This document shows, one piece after another, positions 32,228 through 45,900 of a stretch of 64,000 nucleotides of DNA; positions within the stretch are counted from its first letter, which is position 1, and the number at the start of each line of letters is the position of its first letter. The DNA is from Populus alba. Lineage: Eukaryota; Streptophyta; Magnoliopsida; Malpighiales; Salicaceae. Position numbers and translations under genes: made by a program. The notes below the pieces were generated by a model. It had not been told where the DNA came from. It worked only from the letters and a program-made list of their open reading frames with translations, and ran no database searches. The stretch is taken from assembly GCF_005239225.2 (NCBI RefSeq), contig NC_133300.1, positions 16,273,875-16,337,874 of the forward strand, written 5' to 3'.

Positions 32228-32435
32228 GAGTCCGTTTGGGAACATGGTTTGCCGTGTTTTTTTTTAAATTTTGAATTTTTTTTAAATTATTTTTTTTTTT
32301 TATGTTTTTAGATCATTTTAATGTGCTGATATCAAAAATAACTTTTTCAAAATAATAAAAAAAAAATTATTTTGATGTATTTCTAAACAAAAAACACTTT
32401 GAATCACAATTCCTATCACGATCGCAAACAGACCC
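32228..32435. mobile_element. PIF/Harbinger-like MITE
   Basis: Imperfect inverted ends GAGTCCGTTTGGG and (reverse complement of the right end) GGGTCTGTTTGCG are flanked by GTA on both sides (32225-32227, 32436-32438). The interior 'gatcattttaatgtgctgatat' is the reverse complement of the interior of the element at 58454-58678, so they are the same family in opposite orientation. Confidence 0.65.
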
Positions 32436-32629
32436 GTAAAGATCTCACTTATGCAACTTAAGACATGCAGGTCTTACATGTCAAAAAAATCTACCTTTCT
32501 TTTTTTATTGGCCCATTTATTCATCTGGTTTCTCAATTTTTATATTTAGTTAACTTTAGTTCTATTATTACGATTATTTCATCCATTAATTTGCAAAAAA
32601 AGAAGAATATTAACATATGTGATATTTTT

Positions 32630-32920
32630 TTTGAATAAGTCGATATATTGAAAGGGCTAACCAGAAGGTAGCCAAAAACAAGATACATGAAAGAAAAGCA
32701 AAAAAAAAAAAAAAGAGAAGAGAATCACAAAAACAAAGTAAGAAATCTCATTTTCACAAAAGATACAAAAGGCTTGATCAACTGGGATTATATTATGGCA
32801 AAGTAAGAAATCCTTAGTGCATAGTCGATTCTGAACAGCTAGCCAAAGAAAACATTGAACCTTAGGAGGGACCCTTTTTTGCCATATCAAAGCCTTAAAA
32901 GTTCTAAGCCCTGGATTCAC
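32630..32920 (-). pseudogene. LINE fragment: zinc-binding domain of reverse transcriptase and 3' end
   Basis: The minus strand encodes FKALIWQKRVPPKVQCFLWL, then CTKDFLLCHNIIPVDQAFCIFC. This is the zf-RVT pattern found at the C-terminus of plant non-LTR retrotransposon polyproteins. It is followed by a 3' tail that ends at the A-rich stretch near 32625. The rest of the element is absent. Confidence 0.7.
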
Positions 32921-33254
32921 AATTCTGTCAATAAGTAAAGAACAAGTTTTAACTGTATAACCTCCATCTATTGAAGAGGACCAAACTTTTTTATATGAAG
33001 TTGTTTACTTTAGCCGAAAGCTTTCTAGAGATGAGAGAAGGTAGACGACCTGCTCAGTTTCAAAGAGGAACAATTGTCTCCTCCAAGCTAACTCCCAGTT
33101 CCATTCCCCTTGCTCCTAAATTCTTAGGTTTGAACTGATATGATCAAGCATTTCTAATCTTTATATATAAACTTCTTTCTATTCTTAGGTTTTTCTTTAT
33201 ATTTTGAAAATAAAATAAATATTAAAAAAAATTAAAATGTATAAAACTGTTGAA

Positions 33255-33453
33255 AAACAAATCTAGCATGAACAAATAAAAAGTTAGCTTAAAAAAATAA
33301 AATTTGTGAAGAAATGACAACATATTCATCATAAGAAATAAAAAATTGACTAAATTTTTTGAATATATTGGTTTTAACTTTTCAAAATAAAATAAAAATA
33401 TTTTCCATCATGAATTAATTAAAAAATTCCAACTATTTATAAATAAAAGAGAA
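33255..33453 (+). repeat. direct repeat C, copy 2
   Basis: Matches 31826-32032. It ends where the second TIR fragment begins. Confidence 0.85.
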
Positions 33454-33457
33454 AGTA

Positions 33458-33771
33458 ATGGCAATTAGATCAAGACTCTTTGAAGCCATTGAAGAATCAG
33501 GGCTATCAATTATTATATTTGCAAGAGATTGTGTTTCTTTACCTTGGTGCTTTAACGAACTTGTCAAGATTTTTGGATTCATGGATGAGATGACATTGGA
33601 TACTGTGTTTCCAGTTTCTTATGATGTCGAAGAATCAAAGACAAATGATCAAACAGAGAGTTACACAGTTTTCTTTGATAAGAATGAAGAAAATTTTAGG
33701 GAAAACAAGGAGAAGGTACAAAGATGGATGGATATTCTCAATAAAGTTGAGATTTCATCTGTATCGAAAAG
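33458..33771 (+). pseudogene. C-terminal half of a second TIR domain
   Basis: It encodes MAIRSRLFEAIEESGLSIII, ARDCVSLPWCFNELVKIF and FPVSYDVEESKTNDQTE, a TIR variant seen in tree TNL proteins. It stops at a splice donor after SVSKR (GTAATA at 33772). The first half of the domain (FLSFRG, DDxEL) is missing and repeat C lies where it should be, so this is a truncated exon. It may once have been the second TIR of the gene at 30547, but no connecting exons remain. Confidence 0.75.
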
Positions 33772-33775
33772 GTAA

Positions 33776-35100
33776 TAATTAATTCTTCCTTTTTATATAT
33801 TTTTCTAAAAATATTTTTTAAATTTATGTTTCAATTAATATTCCTCATCTATAATTATTATTTATTTATTTATTTTTGGATAGATATTATTTTTTATGTT
33901 GTTGTTCATATTTAATTTAAAAAAAAAAACTTATTATAATTCATCGATAATTTTTTTTTTATCTTTTTGTATAAAAAAATTATTTTCAGATATCATAATA
34001 TATACAACAACCTTGCATAATATGTTTTCGATTTTTATTTTATTTAATCAATTTAATACATGTGTGTTTTTTTTTAATATCATTTGATTGAATAAAAAAA
34101 TTAATTTTAATAAATAAATTCAAAAATATAACTAGGTAAATGTTCCGTTTATTAACACATTTGAATTTTTTAAAATTTTATTTTTAGTTATTGTTAATAT
34201 ATTTTTATAATTATTAATTCATATAGTTATCAATTTATTTGATTACATGTATGTATGAGCTTTTAAATTTGCAATTTAAATTTTTTTATGTATAAATTTG
34301 CATCGAAAAAACATGCATGCACAACTTTTTTATAAGAGAAAAAAATATATGGTTTGTAAAAGACCCTCATCTTTTTTTTTGGCAAACATCTTGCAACTAA
34401 AAAAAAAAAAAGTTAGTGAGCAGGGGCCTTAACAAAATGCGGCAATTGGACTCGCTTAGTAGTCCCAACAATGAATGACCTTTGCTTCTTTTTTTTTTTC
34501 CTTTTATATGTTTTTTTTTTATTTTATATTTAGATTAACATCCCTTCTTCTTATTTTTATGTTGTTTAGAGATCCTCTTTAAATGATGGTTCATTTTTTA
34601 GTTATACATTTAATCTTTGAGAAAGTTTTTCTGATTCATTTATAATTTTTTTAACATTTTGTAAAAATAAACTTCATTTTTGAAAATAAATTTTTTTATT
34701 TTCAAATAATATTTCTAATAAGTACAGCCTTGCATATTTTATTTTATTTTATTCAATCAATTTGATGTGTATGTCTATTTTTATTATCGTTTGATTGAAT
34801 AAAAAACTTGTTTTAATTAATAAATTTAATAAATACAATCACGTAAATATCTCGTCTTTTAAAATTAAATATTTTAATTTACACTTGTTTCTCAATTTTT
34901 TCACTTTCACTTTTAGTTATAGTTTATAGTTGTTTTTTTTTTAATTTATTAACACACATAATTCTTAATTTATTTGATTATATTTATGTATAATTTTTTT
35001 TTTCACTTAGAATTTTTTAAATACAAAAACATGTTGAAAAATTATATCTATAAATATTTTATTAATTGTTTTTTTTAACACCCAACAAAACATGTAACAT
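33776..35100. other. AT-rich intergenic stretch
   Basis: Two similar segments (about 33960-34280 and 34670-35010, sharing 'tttgattgaataaaaaa', 'ttaataaattcaa' and 'atttatttgattac/tat') indicate an old tandem duplication of about 700 bp. No gene is seen. Confidence 0.5.
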
Positions 35101-35134
35101 CGATTCCATGTACAGTTTCACTATACCTGAGCTA

Positions 35135-35427
35135 CAGCAGCAGCTTAAGCAAGAGGAGGAGCTGCTCGAGCAGGAGGAGGAGCTGCAGCTGCAGCAGGTG
35201 CTCCAGCAACACCTCGATGAGCAGTGGCAGGTGCGACAGGTGCTCCGAAAGCGGCGGCAGGTGCTCGTGCAACGGCGGCAACAGGTGCTCCGGCAACGGC
35301 AGCTGCAGCTGCAGCGACTGCAGAAGGAGCAGGTGCAACTGCAGCTGCAGCGACTGCAGCTGCAGCAGGAGCAGGTGCAGCTGCACCTGCTGCAGCGGCT
35401 GCGCCGCCAAAAGTTTCTTTAGCTTGA
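35135..35427 (+). repeat. GC-rich GCN/CAG-type trinucleotide repeat island with Ala-rich frame
   Basis: A 290-bp GC-rich island lies in AT-rich DNA, made of GCA/GCT/GGT/GGA codons. One plus frame reads mostly Ala, Gly, Thr and Pro and ends PPKVSLA and a stop at 35425-35427. Stops occur upstream in that frame (35131, 35146, 35221), while the other plus frames read Gln/Leu or Ser/Cys. Since all frames are open through composition, a real protein cannot be claimed. It may be the end of a decayed Ala-rich gene. Confidence 0.5.
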
Positions 35428-35429
35428 AG

Positions 35430-36620
35430 ATCTTCAGTAGTTTTTGCTCATGGTTTTGGTTTGGGGAATTAGATTCACATTTTACTTTGTATGTATTTTT
35501 TCTTAAATTTAGGATAATCCCATGTTTGCGGATGGAAGGATTGTTTCCATATTAAACAAGCTCTAAAACTTTTACATTGCGAAAAGCCTACCTTTAGAAA
35601 ATTTATACCATTATTTTGAATTGATCAGCTGCATTAGAAAATAATATAAATTATATTTTAAAATTTTATTAGATTAAATTAATTTTTTGATATGGTATAT
35701 GATCATAAGTTTAAATTTTTATTATTTCTATTTATTTGATAAGCATTAAAACACAAGATAATATAAACATGTACAAGTTTTAAGTTTAAAGTGTTTTTAC
35801 TTAAAGATGACTTTACCTATCAGGTTAAGTTATTGGATTGAGATGGTTTTTTAACAATTTATTTTTTTAACTCTAGTTTTGGTGTATGTGTTAGATTTAA
35901 ATTAAAAATAATATATATTTCTAAGAGATAAAACCAATAATTTCTTATCAATATGAATTTGTTTTACATCAATTTCATTCATAATTCTTTGAAATTATTT
36001 TTTATTTATCTATAATTAATTTTAAGTATTTTAATATTTTATGTTATAATTAATATTCATGCAAAAACTATTTTTCAACAAAATCTTAACTCATCAATTT
36101 AATTTTTAATTAAAATTTATATACAATAACTACGTTTTAAAACTAATTTCTTCTAACCGTCAAAGAATTAATTCAATCCAATAATTTAATAAAAATTAAT
36201 TTAGTAACAATGTTTTTATAAGCCTGACAAATTAATAAACTTCTATACTTTTTTCTTAGATGCACCACCAATTTTTATTATTAATAGCTTTATATTCACA
36301 ACTATATAAACACATAAATATTAATATATATAATCACTTACTCCAAAATTGGACTTGCTTCGTTTGTAACTGGTTTGAGAAAAAATAATAAAATTTAATT
36401 CTACATTCCTAATTATGCTCTGCAAATTACAGACAATAAAGATTAATAAAATTATATGCCAAAATTATTTTTCTTTGTTATTTCAAATTGGCCCAACTTT
36501 CTCTTAAGAATCCACCCAGGACTTGCAATTTATAACCCCAAGTCCTAGGAAACTTTTGAGATTATACAAATGCCCCTTCTAGTCCTAGATTCATGGCAAC
36601 ACAAGTAGTGAAAACTGAAA
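35430..36620. other. AT-rich intergenic stretch before RPOT
   Basis: No gene or repeat with clear ends is seen. The sequence becomes less AT-rich from about 36590. Confidence 0.4.
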
Positions 36621-36917
36621 AGAGAGAAACAAACAAGACGACTTAGCCAAAAACCCCAAAGAAGGTTTATGCAGGATTTAGGGCGGCCGGTATGCTAATA
36701 CCACTACCATACATACCCTCTCTATGAACTCATTTCTTTTCTCAAGTTGCATTACCCGCGCATTTCAATTCATCTCTCAATCATTTCAATTCCATTTCTT
36801 CTTCTTTTTTCATTTCCTTTAATTAGAGGACCAACTCCCATATATTTTCTACCAAAAATTTTGTTCTTTTGATTTTGATAAGAAACCCACAATTCTATCT
36901 CTAAACCATCCACAGTT
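36621..36917 (+). promoter_or_regulatory. RPOT upstream region (promoter/5' UTR)
   Basis: A shift to mixed composition with CT-rich stretches ('ccctctctatg', 'ttcttcttcttttttc') before the ATG at 36918. No convincing TATA box is seen, as is common for organelle-protein genes. The transcription start is not determined. Confidence 0.4.
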
Positions 36918-39900
36918 ATGTGGAGAAACGTCGCAAAACAAGCCACTTTGAAATCCCAATCAAAGTCCCTCAATTTCCCTTCATTTCCAAGAACTTACAG
37001 CTTTTTAGGAGCCTCTAAAGAACCCATCTTTTTTGAGAAACTCAAGTTCCATTCGCTTAATAACACAAGTCCACGACTGAGTTTTCGAGCAATTGGCGAA
37101 GTATCAACCCATGAAGATTTTATGGGAAAACCCGGTTCTATTTTTTTGAGAAATAGTGAAAGTACTAATGGGAATCGGTGTGCTGGATTTTGTCCAAGAG
37201 GGTATGTGAGTGTAGCTGAGGCAGTGTCATCAACAGATGTTGAAGATAATGTGTCTGGTGCGGATGAATTGCTGCCAGAAATGAGGAAAGAAGAGGAGAA
37301 AGAGGAGCACTTTAGGAGGAGGAGGCTACATGCTAACCCTGGAATAGGGTCAAGGAAGCATAGGGTCTTAAGGAGAAGGCAAGTGAAGATTGAGGCGGAA
37401 GCATGGGAACTGGCAACGAAAGAATATAAGGAGCTTTTGAAGGATATGTGTGAGCATAAGTTGGCTCCTAATTTGCCATATATGAAGAGTTTGTTCCTTG
37501 GTTGGTTTGAGCCTTTTACAGATGCAATTGCGAAAGAGCAGGAGTTGATTGGAACGGGGAAGAGTAGGCAGGGTTATGCTCCGTATTTTGATCTGTTGCC
37601 AGCTGACAAGATGTCTGTTATTGCAATGCATCAACTCGCAGCAATGGTAATGACAGGTGGGGAACATGGATGTGCAAGAGTTGTGACTGCTGCTTGTATG
37701 ATTGGTGATGCAATTGAGCAGGAGGTAAGTAATTTTTAATGTTTTATTTGCTTATTTTTACTTGCGGTTTGATTTGTAGACAGAGGATAATGAGTGCCCG
37801 TATAAAAATATTGAAAGATAAGGGAAAACATAAAGTTTCTTAAATTTACTTTTAGACAACCTTCATCTGAGGTGATGAACTAGGAAGAAAGATGAAAGTT
37901 ACTATGTACAATTATGAGATAAAAATCAGCTATGGAGCTAGTAGTGCATGGAAAATTAGATTTTGAAGTTACGTTCCGTAAAGTTTTGTCGAATGTTGAA
38001 TGGAGTTTTTCTGGATTTCTTTTTTATATATCTATAGTTTTTACTTTCAGTCCAAGTTCTTCTGCTGTTCATGGTTCCAGGGAGGACACTAAATGTAGGT
38101 ACGAAAAACAATGTAGTGTAAGATCCTTTAGATAGTAAGTTTTTACAATTTTTTCATTAAGTGTTAAACTTTTCATATCACGGGCCTTGTTAGGCTGAAT
38201 ATTCTATTACGCCTTTCTTTTTTGAGCTACAATTTCTTCAAAGCATGGGCATGGTAGACTCATAAGAGTGACATTCAACTTTCCTTTGTCAGAGCTCATC
38301 TCATGTTTCGACATTGTTTCACTATGGATTTATACTTTTGCATTTCCCTGTTGGGGACAGCAATTATCTTTATCATTTCAATTATTTGTGTTCTTGTTTG
38401 TGCCTTTGTTTTGTAAGTTGTTTAAGTTTTTCTCTTGGTTTAGACGTTAAAGGCATGCTCACTTTGCTCTACTGTCTCTTCTGACTATGGGAGTTGCTTA
38501 CTCTTTTCTTTTCCTTGTTTTCTTTTAAAAAAAGAACTATACAATGAAGAGATATTTAGGTGTACCATTCTTAATCCATTTTTGGAACTCCTAACTCTTC
38601 AGTCTTGTTCTCTTTCTTTGAACTGAGGACTGAATCTGTAACAGTTTCTGTGATGAAACAGATTAGAATACACAATATCTTGGAGAAAACAAGGAAGAAA
38701 AAGGAAAAGGCTAATGATAGCAAGAATGGTGTAGAAGGTGAATCCCTTGCTGTCATGAAGGAACAAGAAAACCTAAGAAAAAAGGTTACTGATTTGATTA
38801 AAAAACAAAAGCTGCCAGCTGTGAGGAAGATTGTGAAGGGGAAGGATGATTCAAAACCATGGAATGCAGATGCTAGGGCTAAGGTTTGTGTGCTTGTAAT
38901 CATTGATAAAGGCTAATTTTCTTAAAAAAATGTATCGTGTACCAATTTGATTTCTGTCCTTGCACTTTGCAGGTTGGAAGCCGTCTAATTGAATTGCTGT
39001 TACAAACAGCTTATATACAGCCTCCCTGTGATCAGTTAGCTGATAGTCCATCTGAACCTCGACCTGCATTTGTACATACATTCAGAACTGTGTCATATGA
39101 AAATAAGTATGGAGTTATTCTTTAATTGACTCGATGTGCTCAATTTATCTTTTCTTTCTTGTAATTGCTCCTAACTAATGCACAATGGCCTTTTCTTAAA
39201 CAGGAAGGGCGCAAAAAAAATATGGTGTTATACAATGTGACCCACTAGTCCTCAAAGGCCTAGAGAAAACTGTGAGTAACCCTGTCATATTTTGTTTTTC
39301 TAGTGATATCTAGTTTCATATTTTATCATTCTTTATGACATGAACTTGTGTCGGGGTGCCATATACTTTCAAAGCAGATAGGTTAGTTTCTAGATTTTAG
39401 AGCTGAAACAGATAAGATTTGTAGGCAATTTCCATGGTGCCTCTTAAGTTGCAGATGTTTGTCTTTCATTCTTTTTTCTTGCACAAGAAGTCATAAAAAT
39501 GTTGTTTCTCCAAACAGGCTAGGCACATGGTGATTCCTTATATGCCAATGTTGGTGCCACCACTTAGATGGAGAGGGTATGTTAACTTGTTTTATATTTA
39601 CAGTTTTTCCACGATTGTCTTGTTTTAATTTTATATTTTTTAGTTGGATATATTCCAAGTTCAGAAATATTAACATAGTGTTTTGGTTACTTCTGCTTGA
39701 TGCCTGGAGCTGTTTTCAATTTTCATGTCAAGTTAAATGCTTAAAATGGTATAATAGATGAAGGGATGAATCTCTGATTATAAAGACTGGAATTCCAATC
39801 CCAATTTCAGTTAATTGAAATTAACATTTCAGCATGTTTCAAGGCTCTGCCTCTCCATTTCTGTAACCTCCATTGGAAGGGAAACTAATTGTCTTGCAGG

Positions 39901-42900
39901 TGTTTATTGAAAACATGGTGAATGTGAGATATGAGATGGAAGGTTTTGTCTAGGATTCTCAACAAAACGGAGAACACTGTCTTTAAACATTGAAGAGCAT
40001 TTGCTAATCACAGCCATGTCTAATACCGGAAAATTAACATTATTGCCACAGGCAGGAGAATTTAGGGATTGCTATGGAATTCTTTATTATAATGTTTTTG
40101 ATGTTAAAGGGAGAGGTATACTTCATGGAAAAGAATGGTTGGCTGTTAGAGATAAAATATAGAGAAAGAAAAGGTGTTAGGTTTTCTACAAGGATGCTGT
40201 GGTGGATTATTTTAGCGCAAGAAAAGATAAGAGTATCGAATTGTTGTTTTCATGTGAAGTCAGACATGTAGTTAATTTAGGATTAGGATAGTACATAGAG
40301 AACTTGATTGAAGTAGTTTAGTTTCTTTAGGTGATGATTCATATATAGGTTTTTATTTCAAATTTCAAATGTGCCAGAAGCGCAAGGAGACAACAGATGA
40401 TTACATGGGAGAAATGGCATAGACGGATCTCTGCTGTCAAACTGAGATTTTTGAACCTTATTGTTTGGCAAGTTAGTTAGGATATGTTTTTCATGGACTT
40501 TGGTTAAGTTTTTCATGAATAGGTGATCACAATCCTCATTGGAAAAACTACACATGCTTTGGAATATGAAGAGGCCTCTATAGCAGCTTCTGCCATTCAA
40601 CTTATTGCCTTTAAATCTGATAAGCTCCCTAGCGCTTTTGGTTGCAAATTGCCCATTAGGACTGAGATTCCTGGGCACACTTTCTATCTACAAAAAGAAA
40701 AGATTTAAACCAGTGATTGATCTATGAATATCTTAATTTGATCAGATTGAGCATCAGATGAAAACCATTTCATGAATTGGTTTTGGGGAAAGAGCACTTT
40801 GTTTACTAGCAAGTTTATAGTGGTCTTGGCTCTTTCACTCAATCATCATGCAAGTTGCAGGAGGCACATTAGCATAGTCCCCACTAAAATTAATTTTGGA
40901 TCCTTGTATACAAATTTGGAAGATACAAATTCTTAATACATGTTCCTTACATACGCTACTTTAATCTGCATTTAATGAGGTTGTGGTTGTATTCTGGTTC
41001 CCATGTAGTTGTAGCAACTCTTAACACCACTATTGCTTCTAGTAACAAATCAGGACCTGGCATTTAAGTAGCTTTTTGGTGTGTTCTAAGCTCTTCTTAG
41101 ATAATTGTGTCATAGCTTGTGATATTTACCTCTCTCTTACTCCTGTCGAGCATAACCTCAATGCCCTTTGCAGTTATGATAAAGGAGCTCACTTGTTCTT
41201 ACCATCCTATGTCATGCGGACACATGGTGCTAAACAGCAACGTGAAGCAGTTAAGAGGGCACCTAGGAAGCAGCTACAACCAGTTTTTTGAGGTCTGTAC
41301 ACATTAGATGCATTGCATGGTTGCTGATGCGTATTTTATTGTTTGAACTAAATCATCTTTTGGTACTAACATGTGATGTTCTTTGAACACAATCTTATAC
41401 TGATAATTGTGTATACCTTCACATGCTATCACATGTGTAGATTTTACCAGCTTAGCTTCTGGTTTAACAAGGATTCTCTTTTGTTTGAATTAATTTTCCA
41501 GGCCCTGGATACACTAGGGAATACCAGATGGAGGGTAAATAAGAGGGTACTTAGTGTTGTTGATAGAATATGGAGTAATGGAGGCTGTCTTGCTGATTTG
41601 GTAGACCACAGTGATGTGAGTATCTTTTCTAACTTTCCTCATTGTAACTTTTTTTTTTTTCCTGAGAAACTCCTTTACCTTTACCTTTGTGTTCCAAGAA
41701 TTGATCATGATAGCAACTAAAAAACCTTTCTCATTTAATTTCTTCATTTCAGGTTCCTTTACCTGAGAAGCCAGAAACAGAAGATAAAGCACTACTTAAG
41801 AAGTGGAAGTGGAAACTCAGAGGAGTGAAAAAAGAGAACAGGGAAAGACATGCACAGCGTTGTGACATAGAACTTAAACTTGCTGTAAGACTCAATTTAC
41901 TTTATTTTAGACAGTAAACTTTCAATCTTCTTGATGGCGTTCATGCCATCATTCTTAATTGGCTCCAGGTAGCACGGAAGATGAAAGATGAAGAAGGTTT
42001 CTATTATCCACACAATATTGACTTTCGTGGGCGTGCCTACCCCATGCACCCATACTTAAACCATCTTGGATCAGATCTGTGCCGGGGGATTTTGGAGTTC
42101 GCAGAGGGACGCCCTCTTGGAAAGTCAGGCTTATGCTGGCTGAAGATACACATTGCAAATCTATTTGCTGGTGGTGTAGACAAGCTATCTTACAAGGGAC
42201 GGATAGCTTTTACTGAGAATCACCTTGATGCTATATTTGATTCCGCAGACAAACCACTTGACGGAAAGCGTTGGTGGTTGCATGCAGAAGATCCATTTCA
42301 GTTCTTGGCTGTGTGCATTAACCTAACTGAAGCTTTGAGAAGCTCCTCGCCAGAAACATGTATTTCACATATTCCTGTTCATCAGGTATATCTTATCAAT
42401 GTATTGCATTGTGCTCATATAAACTTTTTATGGACATTTTTTAAGGATTGTAAAGCATCCTACCCAATTGAGCACAGTTTTACTGGAATGGTAGGGAATG
42501 GATTGAGAGAGGCAGAGGTGTTAGGAAGATGAATGGTAAAAGGAGAGTCAAGATTCTTTGTTATTGTACCTTGTATGCTTTAGGAAAACAAATAAAATGA
42601 TAAGCTTAAGTGGTTTCTATTGGTTCTATTACATAAAAAACTGTTGGACTATGTGGGACAATCAACTTAAGTACTCTTCCCTGGGCTTATCTTTGTTCTT
42701 CTGGCCTATAATTTTTCTCATAACCTGTTCTGCCTTCTGATGTACCCCTTCCCTCTTATGGTTTTTTGTAGGATGGTTCCTGCAATGGCCTACAACACTA
42801 CGCTGCACTTGGAAGAGACAAGGTAACGTCCTTAACTTGAATTGGATGATGTTATGAAGTTTTTCTTTTCTTTATGATTACTGCTGATAAACAAAACCCA

Positions 42901-45900
42901 ATATGTGCAATCTGTTTGTCTGATTTCTGTTTCCTAAGGCACTATACTGATGCCAATCATTGTTGAATTCAAGTCGTGTTTTTTAGAAGTGGTCTGCAAA
43001 CTTTTATTTTTTGAACTTCGTTTTTATTTTTGAAAAAGGAATGTAATGCATTTGATTATATTTTGAATCCCTCTGCTTTTGTTAAATCATTGGAATCTTG
43101 AACAGTTGGGAGCAGCTACTGTTAATCTAGTTGCAGGAGAGAAGCCTGCAGATGTCTACTCGGGAATAGCTGCTAGGTAAGGGGTTTCCTCATGATGCAG
43201 TACAAAAGATTTGAGCTAAGATCAGCTTTTGTTGAAGCAAACCAACGGAGCTGGTTGTTTTTACTCAGACTGATTTAAAGATTAGGTCGAAGATTTGAAA
43301 ACACAGAGATTTTTTGAGAAACTAAAAAACTTGTGCTGAAAATTGTGGAAACTCTTGGTTAGTGGGCTTAATAAAGGGATACCCTTCTTTAAATCTGAAG
43401 TTCCATTTAATTACATGATGACAGAATCTGAATTTTTAGATTTATATCCAACTCTTAATAGGATGACCCGCAAATATGATCCTAGGGATATAAACCAAAA
43501 ATGCTTCCTAATTGGGTCCCAGTTTTTCTGAAACATACCTACCAGCATGTATTGGATCAAATAGAAATCTGCAATTAACATTATCATCCCAAAGACAAAG
43601 AGTTTGGAAGCCCTGCTCTCACAAAACTAAAAGAAGAACGTATTTCACTGGCCGAGTTTTCTGGCTTTCAAGGATTGCCGAGTTTTCTGGCTTTCAAGGA
43701 AATCCAGGCATTTGTAATGAACTAGTAACATCCAATTGAAGGTTAATATTTCTGCTTAAATCAGGAACTTTAATTTGTTTCAATTCAATCAAAGCAAAAC
43801 TTTAGCCAAGCAATGCTCTTATTTCATGGCCTATGACCAGATCCATATGTTAGCCCTTCATGTGCAGTAGTCAAAGTCCTGTAGTATTCATTGGATATGT
43901 TTGATTGGAGCCAAATTTGTAAAGCCTCTACAAGAATTTTTCTTTTTCGATCCTATATTTCTGTAGTGCATTTCTGGATGTGAAGCAAGCAGATATCTGC
44001 AAAAGGATGCTGTGATAAACATGCACTTTTGCGATGCAGAGTACTTGATATCATGCGGAGGGATGCACAGAAAGATCCAGATGTTTTTCCTGATGCATTG
44101 CGTGCAAAAGAATTAATTAACCAGGTTTTCTGCATGCTTTGATTGTTGATCATAGTGGTCTCCTGTCACTAAGGGATTGCTTAGTTACTATTGGGTCAAC
44201 ACTGTTTCATGCTTTTTCTTTTTTTTAGGCCCATTCAAAAGATAGGGTGTACCTTGCCTTTTTTCAATGTGGATAAGTTCTTTTACTTTCAAACTAATGG
44301 TGGTTTGACTCCATCTAGGTGGATAGGAAATTGGTGAAACAGACAGTGATGACATCTGTATATGGTGTAACTTACATTGGTGCTAGAGACCAGATCAAGA
44401 GGAGGTTAAACGAGCGTGGTATCACAGAGGAGTCAGATATCTTTGGTTGTTCTTGCTATGCTGCAAAGGTGTGAGGGGAGCGTCCCAACAGTGATGATTC
44501 ATAATTCCTTAGCTTTACTCCTTTTCATAAAACATGTCACTGACAATATTTTATATTGTTGCTTGATCAGGTGACCTTAACTGCTTTAGGAGAGATGTTT
44601 GAAGCTGCACGAAGTATCATGAACTGGCTTGGGGATTGTGCAAAGGTGAGTCTGTCTCAATTTATTTGTTTTTCCTTTATGTTGATTTTCTTTTTTTGGT
44701 TATTTTTTTTATCTAGTTTCTATACCATTACTGACTTTCTGTTTACATTTTCTCTTTGCATTTTACCTGACCAGATTATCGCATCTGAAAATGAGCCAGT
44801 GCGGTGGACAACTCCCCTAGGACTTCCTGTTGTACAACCTTATCGTAAATTAGGGACGCGAAGTGTGAGTTCTATAACATTTGCAGAAGCATAGTAGATC
44901 ATATAGTACTGACAGGAAAAAAAAAATGATTGGCATTTTGTTACATTCATATCGATAGAGAGGGCATTTTGAGTACTCTTATCTTCCTTTTGTGCAATTA
45001 CTGCAGATCAAAACTTCACTACAGGTTTTTAATACTACAAAAAGAAACTGACAAGGTAACGTTACTTTATCTTTGTTGCTCGTTTCTGCTTTGGTAATCA
45101 AGATTCCATAATATTTTACTTTGACTTCGAGTCTGTGCTAAGATGTTGATAACACATGAAATTGTGAAAAATCTGAAATAACCTGTTTTTATTGCTGAAA
45201 TGTTGTTTTAGGATATAGTATCTTACATTGGTACATTCTGCTAGCTGTTTCCCAATTTTCTGAACCAATTTTTCTGAACATGATTTCTGGTAGACTTCAG
45301 TGGGTGCCTTGGCTTTTTTGTCTAGCTAAATTGCCGTGATTTTTTTTCTTTATTTAGTCTGGACTGTGACCAAAATACTAAAACAAAGGGGGAAAAGGTT
45401 GTACCTTCTGGCTCTTGGATCTCAAAGTTTGGCAGTTCTTTTACTGTTACAGGTTATGGTCCAACGACAGAGAACAGCTTTCCCACCAAATTTTGTTCAT
45501 TCCCTTGATAGTTCTCATATGATGATGACTGCAGTTGCCTGCAAAGGGGCAGGCTTAAACTTTGCAGGTTTTTCACTCATTGCTGGATTTTGTCTCAATT
45601 GCTGTCCTATTCCTAGTTTTAATTTCTCATTACTGTATATTGGCATACCATCACAGGAGTTCACGATTCATATTGGACGCATGCATGTGATGTGGATGAG
45701 ATGAACAGGATACTGAGGGAAAAGTTTGTTGAACTCTATGAAACACCTATATTGGAGAATGTAAGTATTAGCACTGCTATATTCTTCTAAAACTCATAAG
45801 GGCAATGGCCCCTTCATTGGCATCATTATATATTTGTAGAAGGCAAAAACCCAATACAATATTTTTGAAGTTTATTTGTCAGAGCGGATAAGAGGAAATT

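Noticed and set aside
35066..35422. Gln/Leu-rich 118-codon frame (transcription-factor-like)
   Set aside because: All frames of the GC-rich trinucleotide island are open; no domain outside the repeat.
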